DNA of 64,000 nucleotides from Diphasiastrum complanatum (taxonomy: Eukaryota > Streptophyta > Lycopodiopsida > Lycopodiales > Lycopodiaceae), in NCBI GenBank assembly GCA_029204225.1, contig CM055104.1, positions 42,715,502 through 42,779,501 on the forward strand. The letters are read 5' to 3'. The notes under the pieces were generated by a model that was not told the DNA's origin, made no database searches, and saw only the letters and a list, made by a program, of their open reading frames with translations. Numbering within the stretch: position 1 is the first letter of the stretch; each line of letters starts with the position of its first letter. This document shows positions 25,947 to 37,667 of the stretch, one piece after another. The position numbers and the translations under genes were made by a program.

Positions 25947-26800
25947 CTAACTGAGTAAAAACCAACTAAATTTTGTATCATCTCCAAGATTGGCTCTATG
26001 TTTGATGAAGGAACTCTTGCTCAAAGGTTTGGTGAGCATATCAGCAATACAAGATGATGTGTCGATGTGCTCCAAGTAGATTTCCCCTCCAATGAGCTTC
26101 TCTCTCACGAAGTGATGTGTGACTTCAATATGTTTGCTCCTTGCATGGAATATCAGGTTGTTGGCAAGGGCTTGGGCTGAAATGTTGTCACACATGATCA
26201 TAGGTTGATCATCTTCCATGATTATCTTTAGCTTCACTAGCAACCTCTTGATCCAAAGCACTTCCTTTGTTGTTGTAGTGAGTGCCTTATACTCAGCTTC
26301 GCAAGATGAGAGCGATACAGTATCTTCCTTTTTGGAAAGCCAAGATATCAAGTTTCTTCCAAGATATATGACATAAGCACTTGTAGATTTTTGATCTACT
26401 CTATCACTTGCAAAATTCGAGTCAGAATAGCCAATTATAAAAAGATCTTCACTTTTATACAATAAACCATAATCAAAAGTTGAAGAAATGTATCTAAGCA
26501 CTCTCTTGGCCATTTTCCAATGATAAATAGTAGGATTTTGTATAGGGCTCAACTTATGAACACTAAAACTTATGTCAGGTCTAGTTATTGTGAGCCAAAT
26601 TAAGGAGCCTATAAGACTCCTAAAAAGAGTGATGTTCACAAAGGATCTTTCATCACCTTTGTTAGGGTATTTTACATTTTTCTCCATAGGAGTTTCTATA
26701 CTCTTACAATCTAACATATTGAACTTTTTTTAAGATTGAAAGAGCATACTTGGATTGACATACAAAAGCTTTATCTTTAAGAAAGTCAATCTCTAATCAT
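25947..26800 (-). mobile_element. Copia-3 family piece: RT end and RNase H
   Basis: An open frame of 256 residues on the reverse strand contains WLTITRPDISFSVHKLS, the KSTSAYVIYLGRNLISWLSK block, SSCEAEYKAL of copia RNase H and ISAQALANNLIFHARSKHIE. The RNase H part is well preserved, but the element lacks everything upstream and no LTR is visible. It abuts the H3-like sequence at about 26803. It is a truncated fossil of the same family as 7784-8585. Confidence 0.85.
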
Positions 26801-26802
26801 AT

Positions 26803-28400
26803 AGAGGTCCATCAGGCAGGTGACAAGAAGTCTATCTGCAGATGTAAGATGGACGGTAACGACAATTGAGGCGCTGCACACTGCATATGAGAATTTCTAG
26901 GTGAAATTTTTTTTTGATACTGTTGTTGCAGCTGTCCATGCCAAGAGGGTGACCATCATGCCCAAGGATTTCAACATTGTGTTCAGGCTTCGGGACACAT
27001 ATGACAAGTTTGCTGAATACTTTAGACCTGCTCCCTCCTCTCCTCCAAAACAAGATTCAGAGAGGATAAAACGATTCTCAACCAACTTGGCTTGTTCTTC
27101 ATATACAGAGCGGGAGCGTTTCAAAGAAGAGGAGGTCTCTCAACCCTCCATCTAAAGCGAGGGATTTTTCCAAGCCATCTCCTCTGAGTACTATTCTTTC
27201 TTCTAGGCATTCTCCTCCTAATTCTCCTCTTAAGTCTCCTTCTTCTCCTTCCACTTCATCTCTAACTTCTCCTGCTAAATCTTCCTCTCCTAACCAATCT
27301 CCACCTCCTAAATCTCCTCGTCCTCCTAAACCCGTAAATATTAGTTCCCCTCCTCCTGTTGTTGGAAGCGCTTTAGATGATTTTGTTAGTGTAAAGGTAG
27401 AATCAATTTTGAATGACAATTCTTTATGTGGTTTATTAGTGTTACTTCCGTCACCCCCTGCACTTGCCTTTGTAAATAGTTCTCAATATGTACAGTATGA
27501 CCAATTGTTAAACATGTATCTCAAAGGTTTAGGTCCTCGATACAGTTTTAGGATGCCGAAGACCAATGCTGGTCTCCTCCTTTCTAGTTTAGATACTAGT
27601 GAATTAGAAAGTATGGATAAAATGCTAGGGGACAATGTAGGAGGTGGGCAATTCAGTACTGGATGGAGTTCTTCCAGACCCCATTGTTTATAGATGTTGC
27701 ATTGTTTTCGCTTCAATTCATGGCAGCATTTGATTTTCCTGATTTCAAAAGTTTGCACGATGATATGCTCCAATACGTCAGACTGGGGACTCCGATTCTC
27801 GTACTGCCATACATAACAAAGTAAGTGTCTATTTTTCAGATTTTATTTTATTGAATTTTTCATATGAATTTTGATTTCACATTGATTCTCATAAATTTCT
27901 TGTTTTTTGATTTCAGTGATCATTGGAGCTTACTTCAACAAGGGCAAGCGTCGATTGTAGTGATCACTGGAGTTCAAGTGACTGAAGATCTCCCCAATGG
28001 AGATAGTGCATTTCTTGCAGGAGACAATGAATCTTGCTATCAAAAACTCATATTATCCAGTTGCAATTACATTGTGTTTTGCACCATGGAAATGGAGATC
28101 ATAGAAATGAAAGAGCCTCATAGAAAAAGTGGTTCATATATTTTCAAAAGTGATGTATACAAAAAATTGTATTACATAATACAAAATTCCATAGTTCATA
28201 ATCTATGGATCTTCAATTTCGATGGATGTTCCAATGTCTTTGCATTTTATATGCTGCCTTACTCTTACCTGCACAAGAGAAATTATTTTAGTTATATATT
28301 TTATGAAACTGATTCACTTAGAAATAGAAAAAAAGGAATATTTTTATACATAACGTACCTTTACACCATTCAATCGAAATTGATAGTACTGAGGTAGATC
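26803..28400 (+). pseudogene. H3-2: histone H3-like fold fragment with Ser/Pro-rich extension
   Basis: The left edge abuts copia DNA, so the N-terminal tail is missing. Residues read RSIRQVTRSLSADVRWT, IEALHTAYENF, FFFDTVVAAVHAKRVTIMPK, then KDFNIVFRLRD, matching histone H3 from helix alpha 1 to alpha 3 (HAKRVTIMPKD is identical to canonical H3). A tail FRPAPSSPPKQDSERIKRF follows. From about 27108, after a possible acceptor (ATATACAG), another frame stays open for about 190 residues and is rich in SP/PP pairs with a basic start (SKKRRSLNPPSKARDF). A later segment is followed by GTAAGTG at about 27820 and an acceptor (TGATTTCAG) at 27917, then DHWSLLQQGQASIVVI and about 150 more residues. The fold part is interrupted. 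Functions outside the fold are unknown. Confidence 0.65.
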
Positions 28401-28640
28401 GAATTGCAACATGTCTAGTTTTGATCGAATGTGATTGAGACACCAATCTTCCTCGACCTCAACCATTGCATGAATGTTGTCATTTCTTTTTACTGTTATT
28501 TGAAGTTGCTCTTGAGGGTTTATACCAAAATCTTGATCAAGTGGCTTCCAAACATTTTTGCATTTTATCTACCTTCTATAATACAGCAGCAAAGTGAGCA
28601 TTTGTTTTTTGATGTGATATCTAAATGTCATGGATGAGTA

Positions 28641-31600
28641 ATGTGGTGGCATGGTTTCGACATTTATTTAAGTTTTTGGCTTTGTACTGCTAAATTTGAA
28701 GCCTTTTCTCTTTTATCACAATGTATAGGATATTGATAAGTTGTATTCAGTGTTTCATGAATCAAATATGCTTTATGGCACTAAGGCCCTCTTAGCAACA
28801 ATGCTATTCCGTTAGTAAAGGTAGGCTTCAGTGTTTATTTGCCTTTCAATTAAGGCAAAAAAGATCTTTAACAGAAGATCTTTTTTTGTAAGGCTGTCAC
28901 TTCATATTGGAATTTAATGAGAGCTTACAATACATTGTTTAGAGCCCTACCCAATTGCTTGTTTATTTTACAAGGGCACCTCCTCTTTCTTAAAGGAAGG
29001 CAAGCATTCCTTATCAAGAGTGCTCGATTAGGTCTTTTGAGGTCACAACTGGCTATTTGCTTATTCTAATCGGACCTCTCTCACAGTTAGCCATCGATCC
29101 TTCCACGCAGAGTTTTACATTTCTTGTAGCTTTATAAATTTATTTACAGTTTGTAAAAAAATTGTTCCGTTCTTGTTATGTGCAAACTGAAGGCCCTTTG
29201 TTATGTTAATAAAAATTCTGGTTTTCCGTAAGCGATATATGATCCATGCTTTTCCAAAATTCAGTTCTTTTTGTTTTTCTTTCTCTGATTTGGTTTTTTA
29301 CAAGATCTTTATTCTCAATAATGGCCTATGCTGAGCCTATGATGCTGTCTAAAGAGCCTGGCAATTGCTGATTTTGTGGCACAACTATCTACTGGTTTCT
29401 ACTCATAATACATGATTTATTGGTGTTGGTCACAAATCTTGCCGTTTACAGTGTTTACATGTTGAAATTCTAAGAATTACTATGATTGAAAGCTACTGAT
29501 TTTCAATGTTCAATGAAGAGAAAGACTTGCTGGTGATGACCGAAATCAATTACTTCTTATGATGTTGCTTAAAGACCTTTCAAAATGTTGCAGAGCTAAA
29601 CTTTCAAAGATGAACGAAGTTACCTACTACTGATTTTAAGCAAAGTGCTGAACTTTTTATGGAGCTGCATTGTTCCTGATTACTTCTTTAATGACATATA
29701 CAATTGTTGAAGACAGATCTATCAAAGCATGTCCTGATTAGGGACTGCAGCCTGCTGACTCATGAACATTTAATTTTTCAACAGTGTGTTTGCTTGCGAG
29801 GTCGCTGCGCAATTGAGGAGGGAGACATGTGGTGGCATGGTTTCGACATTTATTTAAGTTTTTGGCTTTATACTGCTAAATTTGAAGCCTTTTCTCTTTT
29901 ATCACAGTGTATAGGATATTGATAAGTTGTATTCAGTGTTTCATGAATCAAATATGCTTTATGGCACTAAGGCCCTCTTAGCAACAATGCTATTCCGTTA
30001 GTAAAGGTAGGCTTCAATGTTTATTTGCTTATTAATTAAGGCAAAAAAGATCTTTAACGGAAGACTTATTTTGTAAGGCTGTCACTTCATATTGGAATTT
30101 AACGAGAGCTTATCGACTTTTTCAAAGGCAACAATACATTGTTTAGAGCCCTACCAAATTGCTTGTTTATTTTACAAGGGCACCTCCTCTTTCTTATTAA
30201 AGGAAGGCAAACATTCCTTATCAAGAGTGCTCGGTTAGGTCTTTTGAGGGCACAACTGGCTATTTGCTTATTCTAATCGGACCTCTCTCACAGTCAGCCA
30301 TCGATCCTTCCACGCAGCGAGGGCTGATTTGGATAGATCCACATCCACAATGCAGGTCAGATTTCAAGGCGGCTAACCAAGCCCACATAGATTCAGAGCA
30401 ACTTTTTGCTTTTCTTAATCAAGAAGCCTTGACTGCTCTTGAAGGCTGGTTATTACACTTGTGGAAGGCCTATTTTCTCTGTCAATCTAATTTGAAGGCA
30501 AAACCACAAGTGCAGGCTGTCTTTCGTCTATCTACTCAGAAGATTCAAGGAAGACGAAGGCAGATCTGATTTATCTACTATTCTATCAGTATTTTCAGCC
30601 ACCATAAAGAGTAGGATCTGGTTTTTGATTTTTGTTTTACATTTCTTGTAGCTTTATAAATTTATTTATAGTTTGTAAAAAAATTGTTCCGTTCTTGTTA
30701 TGTGCAAACTGAAGGCCCTCTGTTATGTTAATAAAAATTCTGGTTTTCCGTAAGCAATATATGATCCATGCTTTTCCAGAATTTAGTTCTTTTTGTTTTT
30801 CTTTCTCTGATTGCTTTGTTTTGGTTTTTTACAAGATCTTTATTCTCAATAATGGCCTATGCTGAGCCTATGATGCTGTCTAAAGAGCCTGGCAATTGCT
30901 GATTTTGTGGCACAACTATCTTCTGGTTTCTACTCATAATACATGATTTATTGGTGTTGGTCACAAATCTTGGCGTTTACAGTGTTTACATGTTGAAATT
31001 CTGAGAATCACTATGATTGAAAGCTACTGATTTTCAATGTTCAATGAAGAGAAAGACTTGTTGGTGATGACCGAAATCAATTACTTCTTATGATGTTGCT
31101 TAAAGACCTCTCAAAATGTTGTAGAGCTAAACTTTCAAAGATGAACGAAGTTACCTACTACTGATTTTAAGCAAAGTGCTGAACTTTTTATGGAGCTGCA
31201 TTGTTCTTGATTACTTCTTTAAAGACATATACAATTGTTGAAGACAGATCTATCAAAGCATGTCCTGATTAGGGACTGCAGCCTGCTGACTCATGAACAT
31301 TTAATTTTTCAACAGTGTGTGTGCTTGCGAGGTCGCCGCGCAATTGAGGAGGGAGACATGTGGTGGCATGGTTTCGACATTTATGTAAGTTTTTGGCTTT
31401 ATACTGCTAAATTTGAAGCCTTTTCTCTTTTATCACAGTGTATAGGATATTGATAAGTTGTATTCAGTGTTTCATGAATCAAATATGCTTTATGGCACTA
31501 AGGCCCTCTTAGCAACAATGCTATTCCGTTAGTAAAGGTAGGCTTCAATGTTTATTTGCTTATTAATTAAGGCAAAAAAGATCTTTAACGGAAGACCTAT

Positions 31601-31699
31601 TTTGTAAGGCTGTCACTTCATATTGGAATTTAACGAGAGCTTACCCACTTTTTCAAAGGCAACAATACATTGTTTAGAGCCCTACCAAATTGCTTGTTT
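28641..31699. repeat. Tandem repeat of a 1531-bp unit, about 2.1 units
   Basis: Copies start with ATGTGGTGGCATGGTTTCGA at 28641, 29827 and 31358. The middle copy is complete (1531 bp). The first lacks about 320 bp (the part matching 30318-30634) and the third stops near 31699, where it resumes at a point homologous to about 30363. Identity is high, with only scattered substitutions. Small frames of 72 residues recur in copies 2 and 3 (29704-29922 and 31235-31453) but match nothing I know. The left edge joins the end of the H3-2 region directly. Confidence 0.85.
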
Positions 31700-32224
31700 C
31701 AAGGAGGCTAACCAAGCCCACACAGATTTATGGCAGTTTGCAAACTTCACTTGTAGTTGTTTCTAAGACAGCATGGTACCTCCACACAGATCTATGGCGG
31801 CAGCCGACGACAGTTTTCAGATGGGTAGCACTCCATCTTCTTCAGCGCACCTCTACGCACACAAAACAGTCGATTTCCAGGGCAGGAGATGGCAGCGCAC
31901 TTCCAAAACTCTACATGGTATCCAAACGACAGTCTGTAGACAGACAATAGCCATTGTCTAGTCAGCGACAGCCATCGTTCTTGCACTCCTTCACTAGTGG
32001 CGGTTTTCTATACCAGATTTCATCTCTTTCTATGGCAACACCAGTCAGTTAACAACCATCTACAATGCTCTTCAAAGGCAGTTTGGCAGCCTTTAATGCA
32101 TCTTTAATGCTTCCTCAGCAAACGCTGACCAGTCAGCCAGTTTCAGGCAGATTTTCAGTGCAGCACTTCCGCTTGACAAAGCAGCCACCAGTGCATTGCT
32201 TCAATGCTTCTCTGTAGCAGTTTC
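31700..32224. other. Unassigned
   Basis: This stretch is dense in CAG/CTG words, with short repeated phrases such as ACACAGATYTATGGCRG at about 31720 and 31788. Short forward frames exist but none looks coding. Confidence 0.3.
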
Positions 32225-32320
32225 GAATAGATCTCAAGCGGCAGGTTCTGTCAAGGAAGACTGTGATTGGCTTTTGGATACCTCATTCCACATGTCCAAT
32301 GATCAGTAGTCTGTCTTGTG
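32225..32320 (+). mobile_element. Small copia protease fragment
   Basis: The forward strand reads DCDWLLDTSFHMSNDQ, which matches the copia protease start (W-x-LDTGA-x-x-HM). No further copia sequence is visible on either side, so this is a short fossil fragment. Confidence 0.5.
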
Positions 32321-33230
32321 TAGCAGTAAGTGGGCTTCTTTCATTATTGCACGAGTCTCTCTCTGCATATGTGTTCCAAGTCTCTACATTTTTCATTTTT
32401 CATTCATTCACTGTTTTGTAGAGTAGTAGACAGGAGTAGAGTACTATTTGCTATGTCCCCTGTCTGTACCACAGAATGGAATATAGTTTGCTGTCACTGG
32501 CAGGCTTGAATCAATGCAGTGATTTGCCAGCTTTATGTATGCAGACTGTATTTTCTTGTACAAGGATCAGAAGAAGTGTGTGACAGACACTTTCTGCTTT
32601 TCAAGAATGTTACATTGTATTTCTGATTCTTGTTGAATGATTCACAGCACCTATACTTTGTGTTTATTTAGAATGATCCTCTGAATGTCATTGTGGTTCT
32701 GTTGAATGTTGGATTTTACACTCTGTAGATTTGTGATTAACATTGACCAAGTATTAATCGAACTATTCAGTGGATCAGGATTCCTTTTACAAGACTCTAG
32801 AGTAACAAGTTTATCTTGGCTGTTGAGGGACAAGATAGTTCATTTGTAAGTATTGTTAGAGCAATCATTTGGCCTTGTGAAATATGAGGTTTTGTCTAAG
32901 TTGAAACCTGGTTTATAGTGCACAGATCTTGTTCTCGGCCCTGTTTGTGATCTTAATACTGAGTTGATGGTTAGTTTCTCCAAGATACTGTTCTCCAGAA
33001 ACTGGACTTCATGGTTGAACATTCTAAATTTGTTTTATGATGTTTCAAGTACTTTGTACAATTTCCTTGGCAGTACTGGCTGCCATTCATAAATGTCCTC
33101 TGGCTGCCATTCATAAATGTCCTCTGACAACCAGATTATTCTTCCATTTCACTGTACTTCACTGCGAAATCCTAATTTCCATCAATAATGACAGAATATT
33201 ACTTTGATGTTTAGATTTCACTTTTATGAA
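32321..33230. other. Unassigned
   Basis: No coding or LTR signal is seen. A perfect short tandem duplication of CTGGCTGCCATTCATAAATGTCCT is at about 33075-33122. The right edge at 33231 is the splice acceptor of a gene 1 fragment, so part of the left neighbourhood may be its intron. Confidence 0.35.
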
Positions 33231-33440
33231 ATGCAGCACATAGAATGGCATAATTCAACATTTTCTTTGCAAGAAATAGTGGAAGTCTCAACATATACTC
33301 ATCACAAGAAATGTAAAAATATCATTGGCAAACACGAACAACATTTTATAAAAGTATACAACCATCACAAAGGAGCAACCCTTTCAATGGTTTTATAGAG
33401 GAGTGCAAATTCGTCACAATATAAAATTATGAAAACCTTT
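33231..33440 (+). pseudogene. Gene 1, copy E: last-exon fragment
   Basis: An acceptor (ATGCAG, 33231-33236) is followed by an exon that aligns with the last exon of gene 1 copies A and B: SGSLNIYSSQEM here against YGSLSIWSSQGMEK in A, HWQTRTTFYKS against HWQARGAFHRA, and a QWFYRGVQIRH-like segment against WFYRRAQFRY. It is diverged to about the same degree as copy C and is interrupted. No other gene 1 exon is visible upstream. Confidence 0.6.
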
Positions 33441-34135
33441 AAAAAGAATGCAGATTTAGACAAGCCATGAGGCAATAGATATACAGAAATCTTTTTGTAT
33501 AGTTCAATCTAAAGTAAAAAAAATTATTTGAAATACATCAAGTCCCTCAGCAATAAAAAGTAGAACAAAAAAGAAAAGGAAAAAAACAAACCTGAAATAA
33601 TCCATGTTTTCAATGATTCCAAATTTTTGAAAAATAAAAGATAGGAGATTGGACTCAAAGTCAGACGTTGCTCCGAAAATAGGTAGGAAAACAAAAGTGA
33701 AAAAGACATAAAATTATTGAATATTGATTTCAAGTCCGGCAAGAGAGGCAAAGAGAATCGGTGGATTACAATTTTCTCAAAAAAAATAAAAGCCTTCTTC
33801 GTGCTTGGAAGCAATATCGGTTTCGAGTGCAAGGGATTAGTTGAGCACATGACAGTGGACCAGGCACTTGAAAACGATATTAAGAAGAAGAAATGAGAGA
33901 AATATGATTGAAAATTTAAACTGGGATAGGTTTGTTTATTAAAGAAAATTTGCATGTGTGGAATTTGATCGCAAGGACACATGGAGTTCAATCATTCGAA
34001 CATGTGTGTTATTTGTACATGCATGCAATAATTGGATTCGATGATCCACACGTGGAATGACACATGTTGATTTACTATTGTTCCACATGTAAACGAACAT
34101 TCATTTGGACAAATGTATCTCCAAAACAAGAGTCC
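33441..34135. other. Unassigned; decayed Lys-rich frames
   Basis: The forward strand between 33530 and 33900 is Lys-rich in short frames (KSGKRGKENRWITIFSKK). The reverse strand has a 155-residue open frame rich in Phe, Leu and Ser that is probably the antisense of this. In copies A and B the place downstream of gene 1 holds gene 2, but I cannot align this stretch with it. CACATG/CACGTG words occur at 34040-34090 near the Copia-5 LTR. Confidence 0.3.
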
Positions 34136-34959
34136 TGTTGGAAAGAGGTGATAGCAATAACTACAAGTCGAAGGTAGTGAACAACTTATCGAGCGAAATG
34201 AACCTGCTTTCCTAATGCATGACTACGCCTATCAATATTGAACAAAACGTAATAACAGAAGTCACGTTTGATCTTGTAGCAAATAACTTTGAAATCGTCA
34301 GTACTACAGTGATTACGTAGCCAAATAGTAAAGCATTGAATTATCAAACAAAAGCAATATGAGATTTATCAACTACAAAATAATCACAGAGATGCATACA
34401 TTCTGACATAATACTAAACACAATAAGGGATAGAGTGATTCAACATAAAAACAGATGACGATGAGCACAAGACAATTGCGGATAGAAATCGCGTGCTCTA
34501 AGCTATCTTTGTGTAACTGATAATCTCTGTCTGATTGCACTTCTGCTGATAAGCAGTAAGTGCTAATAGCAAAACTCCTAATGAACTCTAAAGAACTGAG
34601 CTAGAATGCTCAAGAGTGTTCAAGCTTGAAAGCTTGAGAGAGCTGCTACAATACATTGATTAAAAATACTTGATTGATTAAAATAATAGAACTGTGATCA
34701 GCTATAAATTTATACTAAGCAGCTAGGTCTTCTTGTAAGTTTACTTCCTAAACGGTTAGGGCAAGTCTGTAGGTTTAATTCAAGTGGAACAATAACTGTC
34801 TCTCATTCGATAAAGATTTTCAAATGATGTCCAATATGTTGGAGCCACCTATAAGCAAATCTTGAACACTTCTGGAGACTGTAGAAACACGAAGAGAACT
34901 ACATAACTGGATGAAGATTAAAAGATCGATTAGTCGATAGTCAGGAGAATAATCCAACA
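34136..34959 (-). repeat. Copia-5 3' LTR (824 bp)
   Basis: The ends are inverted TGTTGGA...TCCAACA (TGTTGG at 34136 and CCAACA ending at 34959), next to the purine tract AAGGGGGAG on the reverse strand. No second copy is in the window. Confidence 0.75.
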
Positions 34960-36845
34960 CTCCCCCTTAAAATGAATCCATGAATGCTTTGACCTTCAAA
35001 CTTAGTTCTGCATTAAATTTCTTGTGTGCATCCAAGCTTATTGCTTTAGTAAAAATATATGTTGTTATATCTTGCGTTTGACAATATTGCAAGTTAACCT
35101 CTTGTCGAGAACTTTGCGGTTGACATAGTGATACTTAATTTCAATGTGCTTACTCCTAGAATGAAATCTAGGGTTGGCTGATAAAGCAATGGCACTTTGA
35201 TTATCACAAAATGGAATTGTCGGAGCATATTGATTCAGACTGATATCTGAAAGTAAGTTTCTCAGCTATATTCCTTTGTAGTTTGAGAGTCCGTGATAAA
35301 TAGGACCATTGTTGAGGAAGAATGTAAATTCAGAAGTGGATTTACGAGTGTCTACATCTCCTGCCCAACTTGCATCCAAATAACCACTGAGAACATTGAG
35401 TTTGTCGTTGTCGACTGCTCCATAACAAATGCAAAAGTCCATAGTAGCTCGAAGATATCTCATGACTCTGATAAGAGCCTTCCAATGTGTTAATATACTA
35501 GGATTGGTCATTAACTGACTTAAGGAACTGACTGCAAAAGCTATGTCTGGTCTGGTACAGATCATTGCATACATAAGAGATCCTATTATTGATGGAATGA
35601 TAAAGATACTCACGCATCAGCTTCTTCTCTTCGATTGTTCGGGGACACTGGTCCTTTGACATCTTGAGTCTTGGATCCATTGGTGAAAGAGCTAATTGCA
35701 ATTCATCAGATTATATCTAATTAAGACATTGTAAATGTATCTTTGTTGAGAAATATAAATCAACTTTCTGTTTTTTGTCTCTTTGAATTTGAATACCTAG
35801 ATAGTAATGAACTTTGCCCAGATCAGTCATGTCGAATTCAGAAGATAACATTGTCTAAGCTTCTTTTATCAGATCGATATTGTTGCTAAAAAGTAATGTG
35901 TCGTCCACATACAAAGCGATAATGATAAAGGAATGTTGCATCAACTTGAAGTAGACATTATAATATGAAGAGCTTGGTATAAGAAAAATATTAATCCTTT
36001 GAAACTATGCTCGAGCAGATTGCTTCAAGCCATGAAGTGCTTTATGGAGTTTACACACATGATTGTGTTTACCTTTGATATTGTAACCTTCAAGTTGCAC
36101 CCTATAAATGTCCTCTTCGATAACTTCATTAAGATATGATGTTTGTACATCCATTTGATGTATTTCCAAATTTGCTGTAGCATCAAATGACAATAGAAGT
36201 CTGATAGAAGAATGTTTAACTACTGGGCTGAAGGTCTCAGTGTAGTCAATGTTGTGTACCTAAGAGAATCCTCTGGCGACAAGTCGAACCTTTCTTCAAT
36301 CGATACTTCCACCTATCTTGTACTTGATTTTGAACAACCATTTGCAATCAACTACATTTTTGCTAGCAGGTAATTCAACAATTGTCCATGTCTGGTTCTT
36401 GATAAGAGATGAATACTCTCCATCCATAGTTTCTTTCCAAAGATCGGAATCGGGCTAACTGAGTGCCTCTTCGACAGTCGTCGGCTCTTGAATGAGGTAA
36501 GTTGCAGACTCGTCTATATACCTGTTAGGTGGTTTGCTGACTCTTGACAATCTTCTTGGTGATAATCAAAATCGATCTTCATTATGTTGTAGTTGCTGAA
36601 CTGCAACATCATCTTCTTCAGATTCGTTGTTAATAAGTTGTTCGTCGAGACGAGCTTGGACCTTCAATAGGAATACTCGACTTTTGAACTGGAAAGTTTG
36701 ATATGTTGGGAGAGTCCGATAGTTCGGCTATATGAGCTTTGCCCTTACCTTTGAGGACGATATACTAATCTTCGATGAAGATGACATTCCAGCTAGTGAA
36801 TATCTTCGACTCGACAGGATCAAACAACTTATAAGCTTTATTTGA
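34136..36845 (-). mobile_element. Copia-5 relic with 3' LTR
   Basis: Read on the reverse strand, the RT start (MDVQTSYLNEVIEEDIYRVQ, about 36193-36005), RT core and RNase H (IGSLMYAMICTRPDIAFAVS and LDASWAGDVDTRKSTSEF, 35613-35266) are followed by a polypurine tract (AAGGGGGAG) and a 3' LTR at 34959-34136. Integrase, gag and 5' LTR are absent; similarity ends near 36845 at gene 1 copy C. The relic is broken at many points. Confidence 0.8.
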
Positions 36846-37278
36846 AGTAGTGTATTAAACTGATGATTGATGCATGGAGAGAAACACACATCACTCACTA
36901 TATGGTAATATTTTCTCAACTGTATCTCTTGTTTCAAAATTTTTTTCATTTATTTGAAGTGATTTTAATTATAAGATTTTAATATCAACAACCTATTTTG
37001 TACGCTCATGGACCTTGGTTTATAAAAACATACGGATCATTGGAGAAAAGTCGTTACAAGGCAAAGGCTACATAGTTCAAAAATTCATGACATGGCGGAG
37101 GAAAAGGACTTAGCAATGCATTGGTTGAGATTTTTCAATGGTTCTATCGAGGAATTTTGAGCAGACAGAGAATTAAAGACACCGAAAATGAAAGGTTGAG
37201 TTCGATAATCTCATCCTCCAACTCAACTAGAAGAGCAACTTGGATTTCATCCAATACAAACATAAAACATAGAGAATG
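36846..37278 (+). pseudogene. Gene 1, copy C: last two exons, diverged
   Basis: An exon end reads MIDAWRETHITHYM before GTAATATT, aligning with VHDCWEKDNDTHYM before the last intron of copies A and B. After the intron comes YGSLEKSRYKAKATYFKNS, then HGGGKGLSNALVEIFQWFY, aligning with the GMEKSHWQARGAFHRATNHG and LVQLFHWFYRR blocks. The frame then runs openly through ILSRQRIKDTENERLSSII to a stop at about 37278, so this copy shows the likely natural C-terminus. It is cut on the left by Copia-5. The conserved intron place supports a spliced gene. Confidence 0.6.
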
Positions 37279-37667
37279 ACAAATGCTTAGACTTTGCGTT
37301 GGAAAAAGATGGGTACCTCGTCCAATGATTTCCAATGGAGTGGAAAACATCAATGCCCAACTGACAAACCCTGCTGATATTAGTATGGCAAACATTGATG
37401 ATATTGCGTAGTACGGATCTCGAAATGACATTCACTTTTATGAATATTTTATAATATAATTTTTGTGAGTTAATTTTTTGTATTACTATGAATAGATGCT
37501 GATTTGACATATTTTTTTATTCATTTTCATTTATGATAAGGTGATCCATATATAAGACCTTGAGTTCTCATTTTCACGTGCAAACTTTCCTTGCTCTCTT
37601 GTAACGTCTATCTCTTTCAACTATCTATTAGTTTGTATTAGTGTGTATTTGATTTGTGCATTCATTA
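37279..37667. other. Spacer between gene 1 copy C and gene 2 copy C
   Basis: About 390 bp, with no reading frame I can support. It is AT-rich towards the gene 2 start. No GATATCGG/CGCG motif is seen here, unlike in copies A and B. Confidence 0.35.

Noticed and set aside
29704-31453. Two 72-residue frames in the tandem repeat as a small gene
   Set aside because: They recur only because the 1531-bp unit recurs. The first unit lacks the start, and no domain or codon signal supports them.
33524-33991. A 155-residue reverse frame, hydrophobic, possible membrane protein
   Set aside because: Its composition (Phe, Leu, Ser) is what AT-rich Lys-rich sense DNA gives in antisense. There is no motif, and nothing around it suggests a gene.
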